Notes: generated from the letters alone by a model not told the origin. Positions 17,646-25,820 are shown, counted from the first letter of the stretch. The stretch is 64,000 nt of DNA from Clostridiales bacterium (GCA_015058275.1 SVCQ01000008.1:1-64000), one strand, 5' to 3'. Translations and numbers: made by a program.

Positions 17646-17701
17646 TTGACACATACCCTACGGGGGTATATATTACATCTGTTGATACCCCCGAGGGGTA
17701 T
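17646..17701 (+). promoter_or_regulatory. csoR-copA promoter with two CsoR-type operators
   Basis: TTGACA (17646-17651), a 17-bp spacer and TATATT (17669-17674) make a strong promoter. The spacer region is itself the operator ATACCCTACGGGGGTAT (17653-17669). A second copy, ATACCCCCGAGGGGTAT (17685-17701), lies just after the expected transcription start. Both have the TACCC...GGGTA layout of CsoR sites. Copper-free CsoR would block RNA polymerase here; Cu(I) would release it. Confidence 0.88.
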
Positions 17702-17713
17702 GTGGAGGATAAG

Positions 17714-18037
17714 ATGAAAGACAAGACAAAGAGCACGGATGAATGCTGCGCATGCAGCGAAAAGCACAAGGAAAGAAGCCCTGAGGAGTACAGGGACCTG
17801 ATGAACAGGCTAAGCCGCATCGAAGGCCAGGTCCGCGGCATCAAAGCCATGGTCGAGCGCGGTGCGTACTGCCCGGACATTCTCGTTCAGACTTCGGCGG
17901 TCAACTCCGCCCTCAACAGCTTCAGCAAGGTGCTTCTGTCCAATCACATACGCACCTGCGTCAGGAACGACATAAAGGACGGTAACGACGAGGTCGTCGA
18001 GGAGCTCGTCGCCACCCTTCAAAAAATGATGAAGTAA
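17714..18037 (+). CDS. csoR: CsoR family Cu(I)-sensing repressor
   Basis: 107 aa, all-helical DUF156 fold. The Cu(I) ligands of the family are visible: Cys in GAYCPDIL and the His-x3-Cys pair in SNHIRTCV. The conserved YRDLMNRLSRIEGQVRGIK N-terminal helix is present. An extra Cys pair near the N-terminus (ECCACSEKH) is outside the core. The frame opens at 17507, but GGAGG 7 nt before the ATG at 17714 and the position of the promoter fix the start. The product should repress itself and copA, which begins 19 bp downstream. Confidence 0.93.
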   Translation: MKDKTKSTDECCACSEKHKERSPEEYRDLMNRLSRIEGQVRGIKAMVERGAYCPDILVQTSAVNSALNSFSKVLLSNHIRTCVRNDIKDGNDEVVEELVATLQKMMK

Positions 18038-18055
18038 CAGGAGTTGCAAGGTCAT

Positions 18056-20611
18056 ATGGAACAATACACAGTTACCGGAATGAGCTGTGCCGCATGTCAG
18101 GCACGGGTCGAAAAGGCTGTATCCAGAGTCGAGGGGGTCGAATCCTGCTCGGTCAGCCTTCTTACAAATTCAATGGGAGTTGACGGAAGCGCATCTCCCG
18201 AGGACGTAATACGTGCGGTCACCGAAGCCGGCTACGGAGCCAGGCTCAAGTCGGATATGGGATCATCCCCTGCCGGCAGTTCTTTTGCTGCCGATGAGGC
18301 GGCGCTTGAGGACAGGGAGACTCCTGTATTAAAGAAGCGGCTCCTGTGGTCGCTGGGCTTTCTCATAGTACTCATGTACTTCTCAATGGGCCATTCGATG
18401 TGGGGATGGCCTGTGCCTTCATTCTTTGAGGGCAACCCGGTGGCCATCGGGATACTCCAGATGATGCTCTCAGCCATCGTCATGGTCATCAATCAGAAGT
18501 TTTTTATCAGCGGCTTCAGAGGTCTCATCCACAGGGCCCCTAACATGGACACCCTCGTTGCCATGGGCAGCGCGGCTTCATTCGGCTGGAGCGTATACGT
18601 GCTCTTTTCCATGACAGGGGCTGCCGCTTCAGGCGATGCTGCGGCCGCTCACGCATACCTGCACGAGCTGTACTTCGAATCCGCCGCCATGATACTCACG
18701 CTCATCACGGTCGGCAAGATGCTGGAAGCCAGATCCAAGGGTAAGACAACAGACGCTCTTAAGAGCCTGATGAAGCTCGCTCCTCAGACAGCGGTAGTTG
18801 AGAGAGACGGGATCGAAACCGAGATACCCGTGTCCGAGCTCCGTGTAGGCGATGTCTTCCTGGTGAATCCGGGCGAGAACATTCCTGTCGACGGTGTCGT
18901 GATGGAGGGCAACTCGGCGGTCAACGAGGCCGCACTCACAGGAGAATCTGTACCGGTCGACAAAAAGCCCGGAGACAATGTCTCCGCCGCCACGACCAAC
19001 CAATCGGGATTCATCCGCTGCAGGGCTGTCAGGGTCGGCGAGGATACCACCCTGGCTCAGATCATACGCATGGTCAGCGATGCTGCTGCGACAAAGGCCC
19101 CTATTGCCAAGATCGCAGACCGCGTCTCGGGCATCTTCGTGCCTGTGGTCATAGGCATTGCCCTTCTGACGCTTGTGATCTGGCTGGCTGTCGGCAAGGA
19201 CGCGGGCTTCGCCCTTGCAAGAGCCATATCTGTACTTGTAATAAGCTGCCCTTGCGCGCTCGGACTTGCGACCCCTGTCGCGATCATGGTCGGAAGCGGT
19301 GTCGGGGCGAGGAACGGCATACTCTTCAAAACAGCCGCTGCTCTTGAGGAGACCGGCCGCATAGAGATAGCCGCGCTCGACAAGACGGGCACTATCACGG
19401 GCGGCGACCCTGTGGTCACGGATGTGTTCACCTGTCACGGCGTTTCAAGAGACGAGCTTCTCACAGTCGCCGCCGCCGTTGAGGCGAGGTCGACTCACCC
19501 GCTTGCAAAGGCGATATCCGAATACGTCGGAGGCACCACCCTCAGGATAAGTGACTACACAGAGGTCCCGGGCCGCGGCATCAAAGCCTTCACGTGGGAC
19601 AAATCCAAAGCGGTCAGCGTAGCCGGAGGCAACGCCGCATTCATGGCAGAGAACGGCATTGATGCCGGAGATACAGACCGACTTCTCAAGGAGACTTCGG
19701 AGTACGCAGCCGCAGGCAAGACATCCGTGCTCTTCCAGAAAGGCGGCAGGCTGCTCGGCCTTATAGCTCTTGCTGATTCGGTCAGAGAGGACAGCGTGGA
19801 TGCCATACGAGCGTTCAAGGAGATGGGCATACGCACGGTAATGCTGACAGGCGACCGGCGGAATACGGCTGAAGCCATCGCCGCCGAGGTAGGCGTCGAT
19901 GAGGTCATAGCTGAGGTTCTGCCGGGCGGCAAGGAAGAAGCCATCCGCAGTCTCATGGAGCAGGGCCGCACCGCGATGATCGGAGACGGCATCAACGACG
20001 CCCCTGCCCTTACAAGAGCTGATGTGGGCATCGCCATCGGCGCAGGTACAGACGTCGCCATAGACGCAGCCGATGTTGTGCTGGTCAACAGCAGCCTGGC
20101 AGACGCTGTCAAGGCGGTCAGGCTCGGGCGCAAGACCCTGAGGAACATCCACGAGAACCTCTTCTGGGCCTTCTTCTACAACGCGCTGTGCATACCGGTC
20201 GCAGCAGGTGCCTACTACCACCTCTTCGGCTGGGCTCTCAATCCGATGCTCGGAGCAGCCGCGATGAGCCTGTCGAGCTTCTGCGTAGTAACAAACGCTC
20301 TCAGGCTCAACTTATTCGATGCAGGTCAAAAAGGGACTGCCGTCAAGACCGGCGGGACCGTTAGCGATAAAGACAATACAAACGAAAGCGAGGAAAAACA
20401 GATGACAAAGACAATGAAGATCGAAGGAATGATGTGCCCGCACTGCGAGGCTGCTGTCAAGGGAGCGCTCGAGGCTCTCGACGGAGTTACATCAGCTGAG
20501 GTCAGTCATGAGGCAGGCACTGCCGTAGTAAGCATGCAGGCTGAGGTAGCTGATGCTGCTCTCAAGGAGGCAGTCGAGGCCAAGGACTATAAAGTGCTCG
20601 GCATTGAGTAA
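18056..20611 (+). CDS. copA: Cu(I)-exporting P1B-type ATPase with fused C-terminal CopZ-like domain
   Basis: About 851 aa. N-terminal heavy-metal-associated domain with GMSCAAC; eight membrane helices; the CPC transport motif in VISCPCALGLATP; phosphorylation site ALDKTGT; STHPLAKAI; and the ATP hinge GDGINDAPAL. After the last helix and a polar linker (about residues 760-780) comes a second metal-binding domain with GMMCPHC. N-terminal HMA domains are usual; a C-terminal one after a linker is unusual and looks like a fused CopZ chaperone. The ATG at 18056 is preferred over the TTG at 18044 because GGAG ends directly at the TTG. Transcribed with csoR and ended by a strong terminator. Confidence 0.94.
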   Translation: MEQYTVTGMSCAACQARVEKAVSRVEGVESCSVSLLTNSMGVDGSASPEDVIRAVTEAGYGARLKSDMGSSPAGSSFAADEAALEDRETPVLKKRLLWSLGFLIVLMYFSMGHSMWGWPVPSFFEGNPVAIGILQMMLSAIVMVINQKFFISGFRGLIHRAPNMDTLVAMGSAASFGWSVYVLFSMTGAAASGDAAAAHAYLHELYFESAAMILTLITVGKMLEARSKGKTTDALKSLMKLAPQTAVVERDGIETEIPVSELRVGDVFLVNPGENIPVDGVVMEGNSAVNEAALTGESVPVDKKPGDNVSAATTNQSGFIRCRAVRVGEDTTLAQIIRMVSDAAATKAPIAKIADRVSGIFVPVVIGIALLTLVIWLAVGKDAGFALARAISVLVISCPCALGLATPVAIMVGSGVGARNGILFKTAAALEETGRIEIAALDKTGTITGGDPVVTDVFTCHGVSRDELLTVAAAVEARSTHPLAKAISEYVGGTTLRISDYTEVPGRGIKAFTWDKSKAVSVAGGNAAFMAENGIDAGDTDRLLKETSEYAAAGKTSVLFQKGGRLLGLIALADSVREDSVDAIRAFKEMGIRTVMLTGDRRNTAEAIAAEVGVDEVIAEVLPGGKEEAIRSLMEQGRTAMIGDGINDAPALTRADVGIAIGAGTDVAIDAADVVLVNSSLADAVKAVRLGRKTLRNIHENLFWAFFYNALCIPVAAGAYYHLFGWALNPMLGAAAMSLSSFCVVTNALRLNLFDAGQKGTAVKTGGTVSDKDNTNESEEKQMTKTMKIEGMMCPHCEAAVKGALEALDGVTSAEVSHEAGTAVVSMQAEVADAALKEAVEAKDYKVLGIE
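20402..20611 (+). other. Possible internally initiated CopZ-like copper chaperone inside copA
   Basis: In frame with copA, an ATG at 20402 is preceded by GAGGA (20390-20394) at a 7-nt spacing, an ideal ribosome binding site. Translation from here would give a 69-aa protein starting MTKTMKIEGMMCPHC, the normal size and layout of a stand-alone CopZ. The linker just before it (SDKDNTNESEEKQ) looks like a former intergenic region. Free CopZ production is inference. Confidence 0.5.
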
Positions 20612-20666
20612 TCGCTTCTGATCATCACCCGGACGATCGTCCCGGAAGATATGAAGGTAATAGAAT

Positions 20667-20715
20667 AGAGCGCCCTGCCAGCCGGTTTATCCCGGTGGCA
20701 GCGGCGCTCTTTTTT
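20667..20715 (+). terminator. Terminator after copA
   Basis: AGAGCGCC (20667-20674) pairs with GGCGCTCT (20703-20710), with further inner pairing CTGCCA/TGGCAG and CCGG/CCGG, followed by TTTTTT. Confidence 0.9.
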
Positions 20716-20765
20716 ACTTCGTTGCGCGGACCTCTTCATAGCCGGCAGGCCCGCGGGGAACGGTA

Positions 20766-21788
20766 TTATGCATCCGCAAGGACTTTGATGTCCTCTTCGC
20801 TTGTGGACCAGCTGGTCGCAAGTCTTACGATGGTGTGGGTATCGTCGTATACTCCCCAGCGGTCGAAGACCACGCTCTTACCAAGCTCCTCCATCTCTGC
20901 GTCCGTCATGATGATGAGCTGCTGGTTGGTCGGCGAATCCATGTAGACCTTCCAGCCCTTCTCCTTTATGATCTCCTTTACCTTGAGGGCCATGTCTATA
21001 GCATGGCGGCTTATCTTAAAGTACAGGTCATCCGTAAAGAGTGTGTCGAACTGTATGCCGAGAAGCCTTCCTTTAGCGAGCAGCGCTCCCCTCTTCTTGA
21101 TCGAGGTCATGAAATGGGCCGGCCGGTTGTGCTTTGTAAATACGACAGCCTCGCCGCAGAGCGCACCGACCTTGGTGCCGCCGATATAGAATACATCCGT
21201 GATCCTCGCGATATCCTCGAGCGTCATGTCCGAGGCATCGCTCATGAGGCCGTAGCCCAGTCTCGCACCATCGAGGTACAGCGGGAGATCATACTCGTGG
21301 CAGACATCCGCAAGAGCCTCGAGCTCCTTCTTCGTATAGAGTGTGCCCGGCTCTGTCGGATGGGATACATATACCATGCCCGGGAACACCATGTGATCAT
21401 GTGTAACGTCCTTATAAAAATTTTCAAGATAGTCTCTGACATCATCAGCTCTGAGCTTGCCGTCGTGGGCAGGCAGCGTGATCACCTTGTTACCCGTGTA
21501 CTCGATGGCACCTGACTCATGGACGCTTACATGACCGCTTTCGGCCGAGATCACTCCCTCCCAGTCATTCAGCATGGTCGAGATCACCACGGAGTTGGTC
21601 TGAGTGCCGCCGACGAGGAATTCCACTTCCGCATCAGGCATGCCGCAGGCCTTCCTGATCTTAGCCTTGGCACTCTCGGTGTAGTGGTCAAAGCCGTAGC
21701 CCGGCAGACTCTCCATGTTGGTCTCTGTCAGTCTCCTGAGTATCTCCGGATGAGCACCGGCGATGTAGTCGCATTCAAATGAAACCAT
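20766..21788 (-). CDS. ltaE: Low-specificity L-threonine aldolase / beta-eliminating lyase family PLP enzyme
   Basis: 340 aa, aspartate-aminotransferase fold type I. Typical segments: FECDYIAGAHPEIL at the N-terminus, FLVGGTQTNSVV for phosphate binding, LYLDGARLGYGL with the PLP-binding Asp, and FYIGGTKVGAL with the Schiff-base Lys (about residue 200). The family cleaves L-threonine or allo-threonine to glycine and acetaldehyde; this branch (clostridial, starting with F-x-CDY) is annotated by similarity only. Single leftward gene; copA's terminator lies beyond its 3' end and the next leftward gene starts 45 bp upstream. Confidence 0.85.
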   Translation of the reverse strand: MVSFECDYIAGAHPEILRRLTETNMESLPGYGFDHYTESAKAKIRKACGMPDAEVEFLVGGTQTNSVVISTMLNDWEGVISAESGHVSVHESGAIEYTGNKVITLPAHDGKLRADDVRDYLENFYKDVTHDHMVFPGMVYVSHPTEPGTLYTKKELEALADVCHEYDLPLYLDGARLGYGLMSDASDMTLEDIARITDVFYIGGTKVGALCGEAVVFTKHNRPAHFMTSIKKRGALLAKGRLLGIQFDTLFTDDLYFKISRHAIDMALKVKEIIKEKGWKVYMDSPTNQQLIIMTDAEMEELGKSVVFDRWGVYDDTHTIVRLATSWSTSEEDIKVLADA

Positions 21789-21833
21789 CTCTAATCTCCT
21801 TCTTATCTTTATGTCTCTGTCAATTATAATCTC

Positions 21834-22976
21834 TTACTGCAGTTTTGATCTCAGATCATCAGCGCATGTGCATGCGGTCGACCAGCACATCTGGAGGTTG
21901 TATCCCCCGGTGATGCCATCCGCATCTAGCGCCTCGCCTATGACATACAGGCCATCAGACTGTTTCACCTGCATTGTCTTCATGTCTATCTCATCGAGCT
22001 TCACCCCGCCTGCTGTGACCATGCCGCGCTCATCGACTCTGTCCACCGTAAAGTCGTCGTGATCCAGAAGCGATGCAAGCAGCTTGGTCTTAACATCGCC
22101 CGACTCGCCTCTCGCCCTGTCCTTGAGGATGCGCTGCATGCGCTTTGGTAGTTCTTCAAGCTCTTTGTTGTAGCTGAGTCTTATCTTCTCAGCTGCCTCG
22201 GCGTACTTTGATATGTTGAGTATCGCCGGACCCGAGAAGCCGTCATGGGTAAAGAGTATGTCGCCCGTCATTCGCGCCGCCTTGCCCTTGCAGGTCGTCG
22301 CCGCGTCGCTTCCAAAAGCGGTGACAGCGACATCGCTGAGGGACACGCCCGCAAGCTCCGCATACGGATAGTCCCTGACATATACAGGTGCAAGAGCCGG
22401 CCTCAGCTCAGAGACCCCGATGCCAAGCTCAGCAAGCAGGCCGTGCATTGATCCGTCTGAGCCCGTCTCAGGATATGTGATGCCGCCGCATGCGATCACG
22501 ACATTGTGCGACCTGAACTCGAATCCGTTCTCAAGCCTGATCACCCAGTCATCATCCTTTATAAGGCTGACGACCTTTGTACCGGTCTCTATCTGCCAGA
22601 GATTGGATGCAGCTTCCCCGATAAGAGCATCAAGTATGTCACGCGCCCTCATGGAGGCCGGGAATACACGTCCGTCCTCGTCGTTCAGCTCAATTCCGAT
22701 CCCCTCAAACCACTTCATCAGCTCGGTATTGCTGTGGCTGTACAGGCAGCGTCTCAGGGCCTGTCCCTCATTGCCATAGGCATTGATGAAGTCCTTGATC
22801 GAGCCTCCATGCGTTATATTGCAGTGCCCGCCCCCGCTCATCAAAAGCTTGCTGCCCAAAACAGCACTGCCTTCAAGAACGATGCCGACAGCATCGCCTA
22901 TATCGAGGTTCGCAGCCAGCATCAATCCCGATGCCCCGCCGCCTATTACCGCTACATCTGCAATTACATTACTCAT
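21834..22976 (-). CDS. BaiN/HI0933-like NAD(P)/FAD-dependent oxidoreductase
   Basis: 380 aa. Rossmann FAD motif VIGGGASGLMLAANL at the N-terminus; the family stretch MSGGGHCNITHG near 65; CGGITYPETGSDGSMHGL near 170; and the C-terminal TAGGVKLDEIDMKTMQ and GEALDADGITGGYNLQMCWSTA. This is the HI0933/YhiN family, a member of which (BaiN) was linked to bile-acid 7-dehydroxylation. The true substrate of most members is unknown, so no bile-acid role is claimed. Leftward; a short gap separates it from the orphan nuclease gene upstream. Confidence 0.88.
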   Translation of the reverse strand: MSNVIADVAVIGGGASGLMLAANLDIGDAVGIVLEGSAVLGSKLLMSGGGHCNITHGGSIKDFINAYGNEGQALRRCLYSHSNTELMKWFEGIGIELNDEDGRVFPASMRARDILDALIGEAASNLWQIETGTKVVSLIKDDDWVIRLENGFEFRSHNVVIACGGITYPETGSDGSMHGLLAELGIGVSELRPALAPVYVRDYPYAELAGVSLSDVAVTAFGSDAATTCKGKAARMTGDILFTHDGFSGPAILNISKYAEAAEKIRLSYNKELEELPKRMQRILKDRARGESGDVKTKLLASLLDHDDFTVDRVDERGMVTAGGVKLDEIDMKTMQVKQSDGLYVIGEALDADGITGGYNLQMCWSTACTCADDLRSKLQ

Positions 22977-23018
22977 GCATGAATTGTATCACACTATTGC
23001 GCCCGGCCGGCAGAATCA

Positions 23019-23897
23019 TTACGGGCGAACATGGCTTTTCAAAATGTCCAGTATTGGGCCGATATCAAATCCGCCTTTGTTGTCATCAAAGGTAAAGAAC
23101 ACATCTCTTGCCGGCAGGAAGCCGCTGTTCCAATAATCATACTCTCTCGATACAGATTTATCTCTGTAGTCGCTCTTACCAAACATGCCCTGATGTTCTA
23201 TCCTGACTTCAGTTTTGTAGTCGATCTCCGACAGCACAGTGAAGTCCGGATAAAAGAGACGGTTCTGTCCACGCAGCGGAAGCTCGTACGCAAAAGTATA
23301 TCCGCCTTCTACAAGGGTGTTATAGATGAGAGCTTCCGACTTAGACCGGACCATAGTTCCGTCAATAGTACTGTGTATCAGCTCTTCCGGGCGGAACACC
23401 CCAAAGGATGCTTTCAGTTCTTCAGCCTGTTTCTTCCATTTCTTCGCAGCCATATTTCTGACATCTGCACGATAGATGTCAGACCTGTATGTCTTCGGGA
23501 GTCGAGAGTTGATGTCAGAGAACGAGATCGACTGGTAACTTTCGAGAAACGCCTCGATCAACGATATATCACGCTCTATCGCAGCCAAAGATTTCGAAAG
23601 ATAGCGTTCCTCCCTGATCATACATACCTCAGGTTTTGACGCATCTCCGATATATCGGATCTTTGTTCCCCCGAACTCGCACGCACCATAATAAATACGA
23701 TCAGTCCTTTTAAGTAACGGCTTGAGCCATATCTTCGAATAGTCTGATAGCTCACCCAGTCTTTCCCGCTGACCATCCCTTATCTTTTCCAATTGGGAAA
23801 GGTATTGTCTCATGTCTAAAAGCAATTTATTTTCCATACCAAAAGAGTAATAAAGTCTCATCGAAAAGAAAAACGATAAATGCACTTTTTTCGACAT
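23019..23897 (-). CDS. Orphan PD-(D/E)XK nuclease-like protein
   Basis: 292 aa. The N-terminal 150 residues are charged and helical. The C-terminal part has the restriction-endonuclease-like pattern: RSKSEALIYNTL (Glu188), FAYELPL, FYPDFTVL (Asp218) and VRIEHQGMFG (Glu234-x-His region), in the order seen in small PD-(D/E)XK proteins of Firmicutes. Ending is RP after a conserved DIGPILDIL segment. Start at 23897 is supported by AAGGG 6 nt upstream; the ATG at 23837 lacks such a site. No methyltransferase, helicase or other defence partner is adjacent. AT-richer than its neighbours and next to a gene-poor region, so horizontal gain is possible. DNA cleavage is inferred. Confidence 0.72.
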   Translation of the reverse strand: MSKKVHLSFFFSMRLYYSFGMENKLLLDMRQYLSQLEKIRDGQRERLGELSDYSKIWLKPLLKRTDRIYYGACEFGGTKIRYIGDASKPEVCMIREERYLSKSLAAIERDISLIEAFLESYQSISFSDINSRLPKTYRSDIYRADVRNMAAKKWKKQAEELKASFGVFRPEELIHSTIDGTMVRSKSEALIYNTLVEGGYTFAYELPLRGQNRLFYPDFTVLSEIDYKTEVRIEHQGMFGKSDYRDKSVSREYDYWNSGFLPARDVFFTFDDNKGGFDIGPILDILKSHVRP

Positions 23898-24022
23898 TTA
23901 AATCCCTTTTTTTGAGCCGGACCCCATCAATTGCATCGATCGCAAATAACGAGGAGATCATAATACTCAAAATACAGGACCCGGTCTCAGCTGTCTGGTT
24001 AAAGTCAAAAGCTCATAAAGCA

Positions 24023-24065
24023 CGCGCGAGAGCACCACGTATCCCGAGACACGCTATCTCGCGCG
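24023..24065. repeat. Inverted repeat CGCGCGAGA...TCTCGCGCG
   Basis: A perfect 9-bp inverted repeat (24023-24031 and 24057-24065) with a 25-nt centre. The centre contains CGAGA (24044-24048), which can pair with the same right arm, giving an alternative fold. No T-tract follows on either side, so it is not an ordinary terminator. Confidence 0.6.
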
Positions 24066-24134
24066 CGCACAAATACGCATAGTCGAAAGATTGCGCAAAG
24101 TATTACCCCCTATTAGCCCTATTGCCGTGTCGCC

Positions 24135-24238
24135 CTCCTGTGGGCTCCACGGGTCTGCTAATACGATCGCCCCGCTCTACTGCTGGCGTCAGGGTTTAGT
24201 AGCCCCCGCCGCCAGCGCTGGGGCTCTCGTAGCAGACC
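24135..24238. other. Nested long hairpin, candidate structured RNA or DNA element
   Basis: Outer arms GGTCTGCTA (24152-24160) and TAGCAGACC (24230-24238) are perfect complements. Inside are GCCCC (24169-24173) with GGGGC (24220-24224), and GCTGGCG (24182-24188) with CGCCAGC (24210-24216), all nested. A separate stem CCTGTGG/CCACGGG precedes it (about 24137-24153, partly competing). Three nested helices in 87 nt are unlikely by chance. I do not recognise an RNA family. Confidence 0.5.
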
Positions 24239-24279
24239 GGATGGTCAAATTATTCCTTGTAGGTGTGCCCATATGTTTT

Positions 24280-24541
24280 AGGCAATACAATTTCGATGCT
24301 TGTGAATGTAGCTGTATTGCCTGTTCCTTCTCATTTTGTTACAGGCAATACATTCACCTTGTTTATGGGCGCATCTGTATTGCCTACACCTTTTTATGTT
24401 GTTGCAGGCAATACATTCACCGTATTCGTGGACGCATCTGTATTGCCTGCGCCTTCTCATTTTGTCAGAGGCAATACATTCACCTTGTTCGTGGGCGCAT
24501 CTGTATTGCCTGTATATTTACATTCCCGGTGAAGCAATACA
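24280..24541. repeat. Four 43-bp hairpin repeats with exact 63-bp period
   Basis: Units at 24280-24322, 24343-24385, 24406-24448 and 24469-24511 each begin AGGCAATACA and end TGTATTGCCT, a perfect 10-bp inverted pair (unit 1 has 9 bp). Units 2-4 differ from each other at 2-5 positions in the 23-nt loop; unit 1 is more diverged. The three 20-bp intervals are themselves related (CCTTCTCATTTTGT in two of them), so this is a 63-bp tandem repeat. A degenerate AGCAATACA at 24533-24541 marks the start of a fifth copy. Confidence 0.85.
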
Positions 24542-24576
24542 ACAGGCTCTCCATTCTCAAACAATCGTCTGAAATG

Positions 24577-24627
24577 ACAATAAAACACGCCCGGGTGTAC
24601 AGGTTTTGTCGAGTACACAAGGGCGTG
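24577..24627 (-). terminator. Terminator of the EIIC-like gene
   Basis: CACGCCC (24586-24592) pairs with GGGCGTG (24621-24627), and TGTAC with GTACA inside. Read leftward it ends in TTTTATTGTC. Confidence 0.75.
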
Positions 24628-24722
24628 CTGTATGGATTCGTTATCTGCAGTTGATGCGCTAGTTGACCAGCAGGTCGGGTGTAAGTGCCCTATCCGGCCG
24701 GATCAACAGCAGCGCAAGCATA

Positions 24723-25820
24723 TTACAGTGTCATGTCGCCGTCTTTGACCCAGCCGAGCTTGCGGCAGCCCATGTTGATGAGAGGCGCCAGTACCGATGG
24801 GAGGACGAAGCAGATGAGTATGAGTCCCAGCCAGTCCATGCCGGTGATAGCAGCCTTGGTGCCGGATGCGACGTCTGCTACCCAGCCGGAGTATACGCCG
24901 ATAGGGCCTACGAAGCCGCAGGTGCCCATGCCGCTCGATACAGGAGCGCCGTTCATCTGCAGTCTGAATACACAGGTGGCGATCGGGCCTGTTATGGCCG
25001 ATGCCAGCGTAGGCGCAATCCAGATCCTAGGGTTCTTGACGATGTTGCCCATCTGGAGCATCGAGGTGCCGATGCCCTGAGAGATGAGTCCGCCCCATTT
25101 GTTCTCGCGGAACGACATTACCGCAAAGCCCATCATCTGGGCGCAGCAGCCCGCGACAGCAGCGCCTCCCGCAAGGCCTGTCAGGCCGAGGGCAGCGCAG
25201 ATAGCGGCCGAGGATATTGGGAGGGTCAGAGCCATGCCGACAACGACGGATACGATGACGCCCATCATGAAAGGTCTAAGCTCAGTGGCCCACATGATCA
25301 GTGTGCCGATCTTCATGGCGGCGGCGCCGAGTCCCGGAGCCCACCATGCCGAAAGACCTACTCCGATGCCTATGGTGACAAGCGGAGTCACGAGTATGTC
25401 TATCCTTGTCTCGCCGGCGACAGCCTTACCGAATTCGGCGGCGATGATCGCGACGATGAGTACGGCGAGCGGGCCTCCAGCTCCGCCGAGTCCGTTGGCC
25501 GCAAATCCCACTGTAGCGAGTGAGAAGAGCACCAGCGGCGGACACTTGAGTGCGTATCCTATTGCTACAGCCATTGCCGGTCCGGTCATCGCCATTGCGA
25601 GACCGCCGACAGTGTAGCTGGTCGTTTCATTGACTACCCATACAGGCTCTGTGAGGAAGCCTATATGGAACTGCGTACCGAGCGTATTGATGATGGTGCC
25701 GATCAGCAGGGAGCAAAAGAGTCCCTGAGCCATTGCAGACAGCGCATCGATGCCGTAGCGACGCGCACTTATTTCGATATTCTTGCGTTCGAGGAACGCT
25801 TTGACAGAATCCTTTGTCAT
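24723..25820 (-). CDS. PfoR/PTS_EIIC_2-type membrane protein
   Basis: 365 aa with about ten Gly/Ala-rich hydrophobic segments from residue 25 to the end, and an N-terminal amphipathic stretch (VKAFLERKNIEISARRYGIDALSAMAQGLF). This N-terminus and the GTQFHIGFL and NGAPVSSGMGTCGFVGPIG segments match the PTS_EIIC_2 family, which includes PfoR of Clostridium perfringens. No EIIA, EIIB or HPr domain is fused or nearby, so phosphotransfer is not supported; it may act as a transporter or regulator with an unknown ligand. Single leftward gene divergent from mltG. Confidence 0.8.
   Translation of the reverse strand: MTKDSVKAFLERKNIEISARRYGIDALSAMAQGLFCSLLIGTIINTLGTQFHIGFLTEPVWVVNETTSYTVGGLAMAMTGPAMAVAIGYALKCPPLVLFSLATVGFAANGLGGAGGPLAVLIVAIIAAEFGKAVAGETRIDILVTPLVTIGIGVGLSAWWAPGLGAAAMKIGTLIMWATELRPFMMGVIVSVVVGMALTLPISSAAICAALGLTGLAGGAAVAGCCAQMMGFAVMSFRENKWGGLISQGIGTSMLQMGNIVKNPRIWIAPTLASAITGPIATCVFRLQMNGAPVSSGMGTCGFVGPIGVYSGWVADVASGTKAAITGMDWLGLILICFVLPSVLAPLINMGCRKLGWVKDGDMTL

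Larger units (their letters stand above)
23898..24722. other. 825-bp gene-poor region rich in inverted repeats
   Basis: No frame here looks like a real gene. The longest (24091-24654) runs through the tandem repeats and has Cys/Arg/Tyr-rich, low-complexity content. The region contains, in order, an inverted repeat (24023-24065), a nested long hairpin (24135-24238), four 63-bp-period hairpin repeats (24280-24541) and the terminator of the EIIC gene (24577-24627). The stretch 23898-24020 is AT-rich and probably holds the promoter of the nuclease gene. Confidence 0.6.

Noticed and set aside
24121-24240. tRNA or selC gene in the structured region
   Set aside because: I checked both strands for a 7-8-bp acceptor stem with a T-loop (GGTTCGA type) and found none.
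24280-24541. CRISPR array
   Set aside because: The repeats are 43 bp with inverted ends, and the 20-bp intervals are related to each other instead of unique. There is no cas gene nearby. A 63-bp tandem repeat fits better.
24091-24654. 187-codon forward ORF across the repeats
   Set aside because: It starts without a ribosome binding site, consists of low-complexity Cys/Arg/Tyr-rich repeats and runs through the hairpins and the EIIC terminator. Two other forward frames are open over the repeats too, so openness is not evidence of coding.
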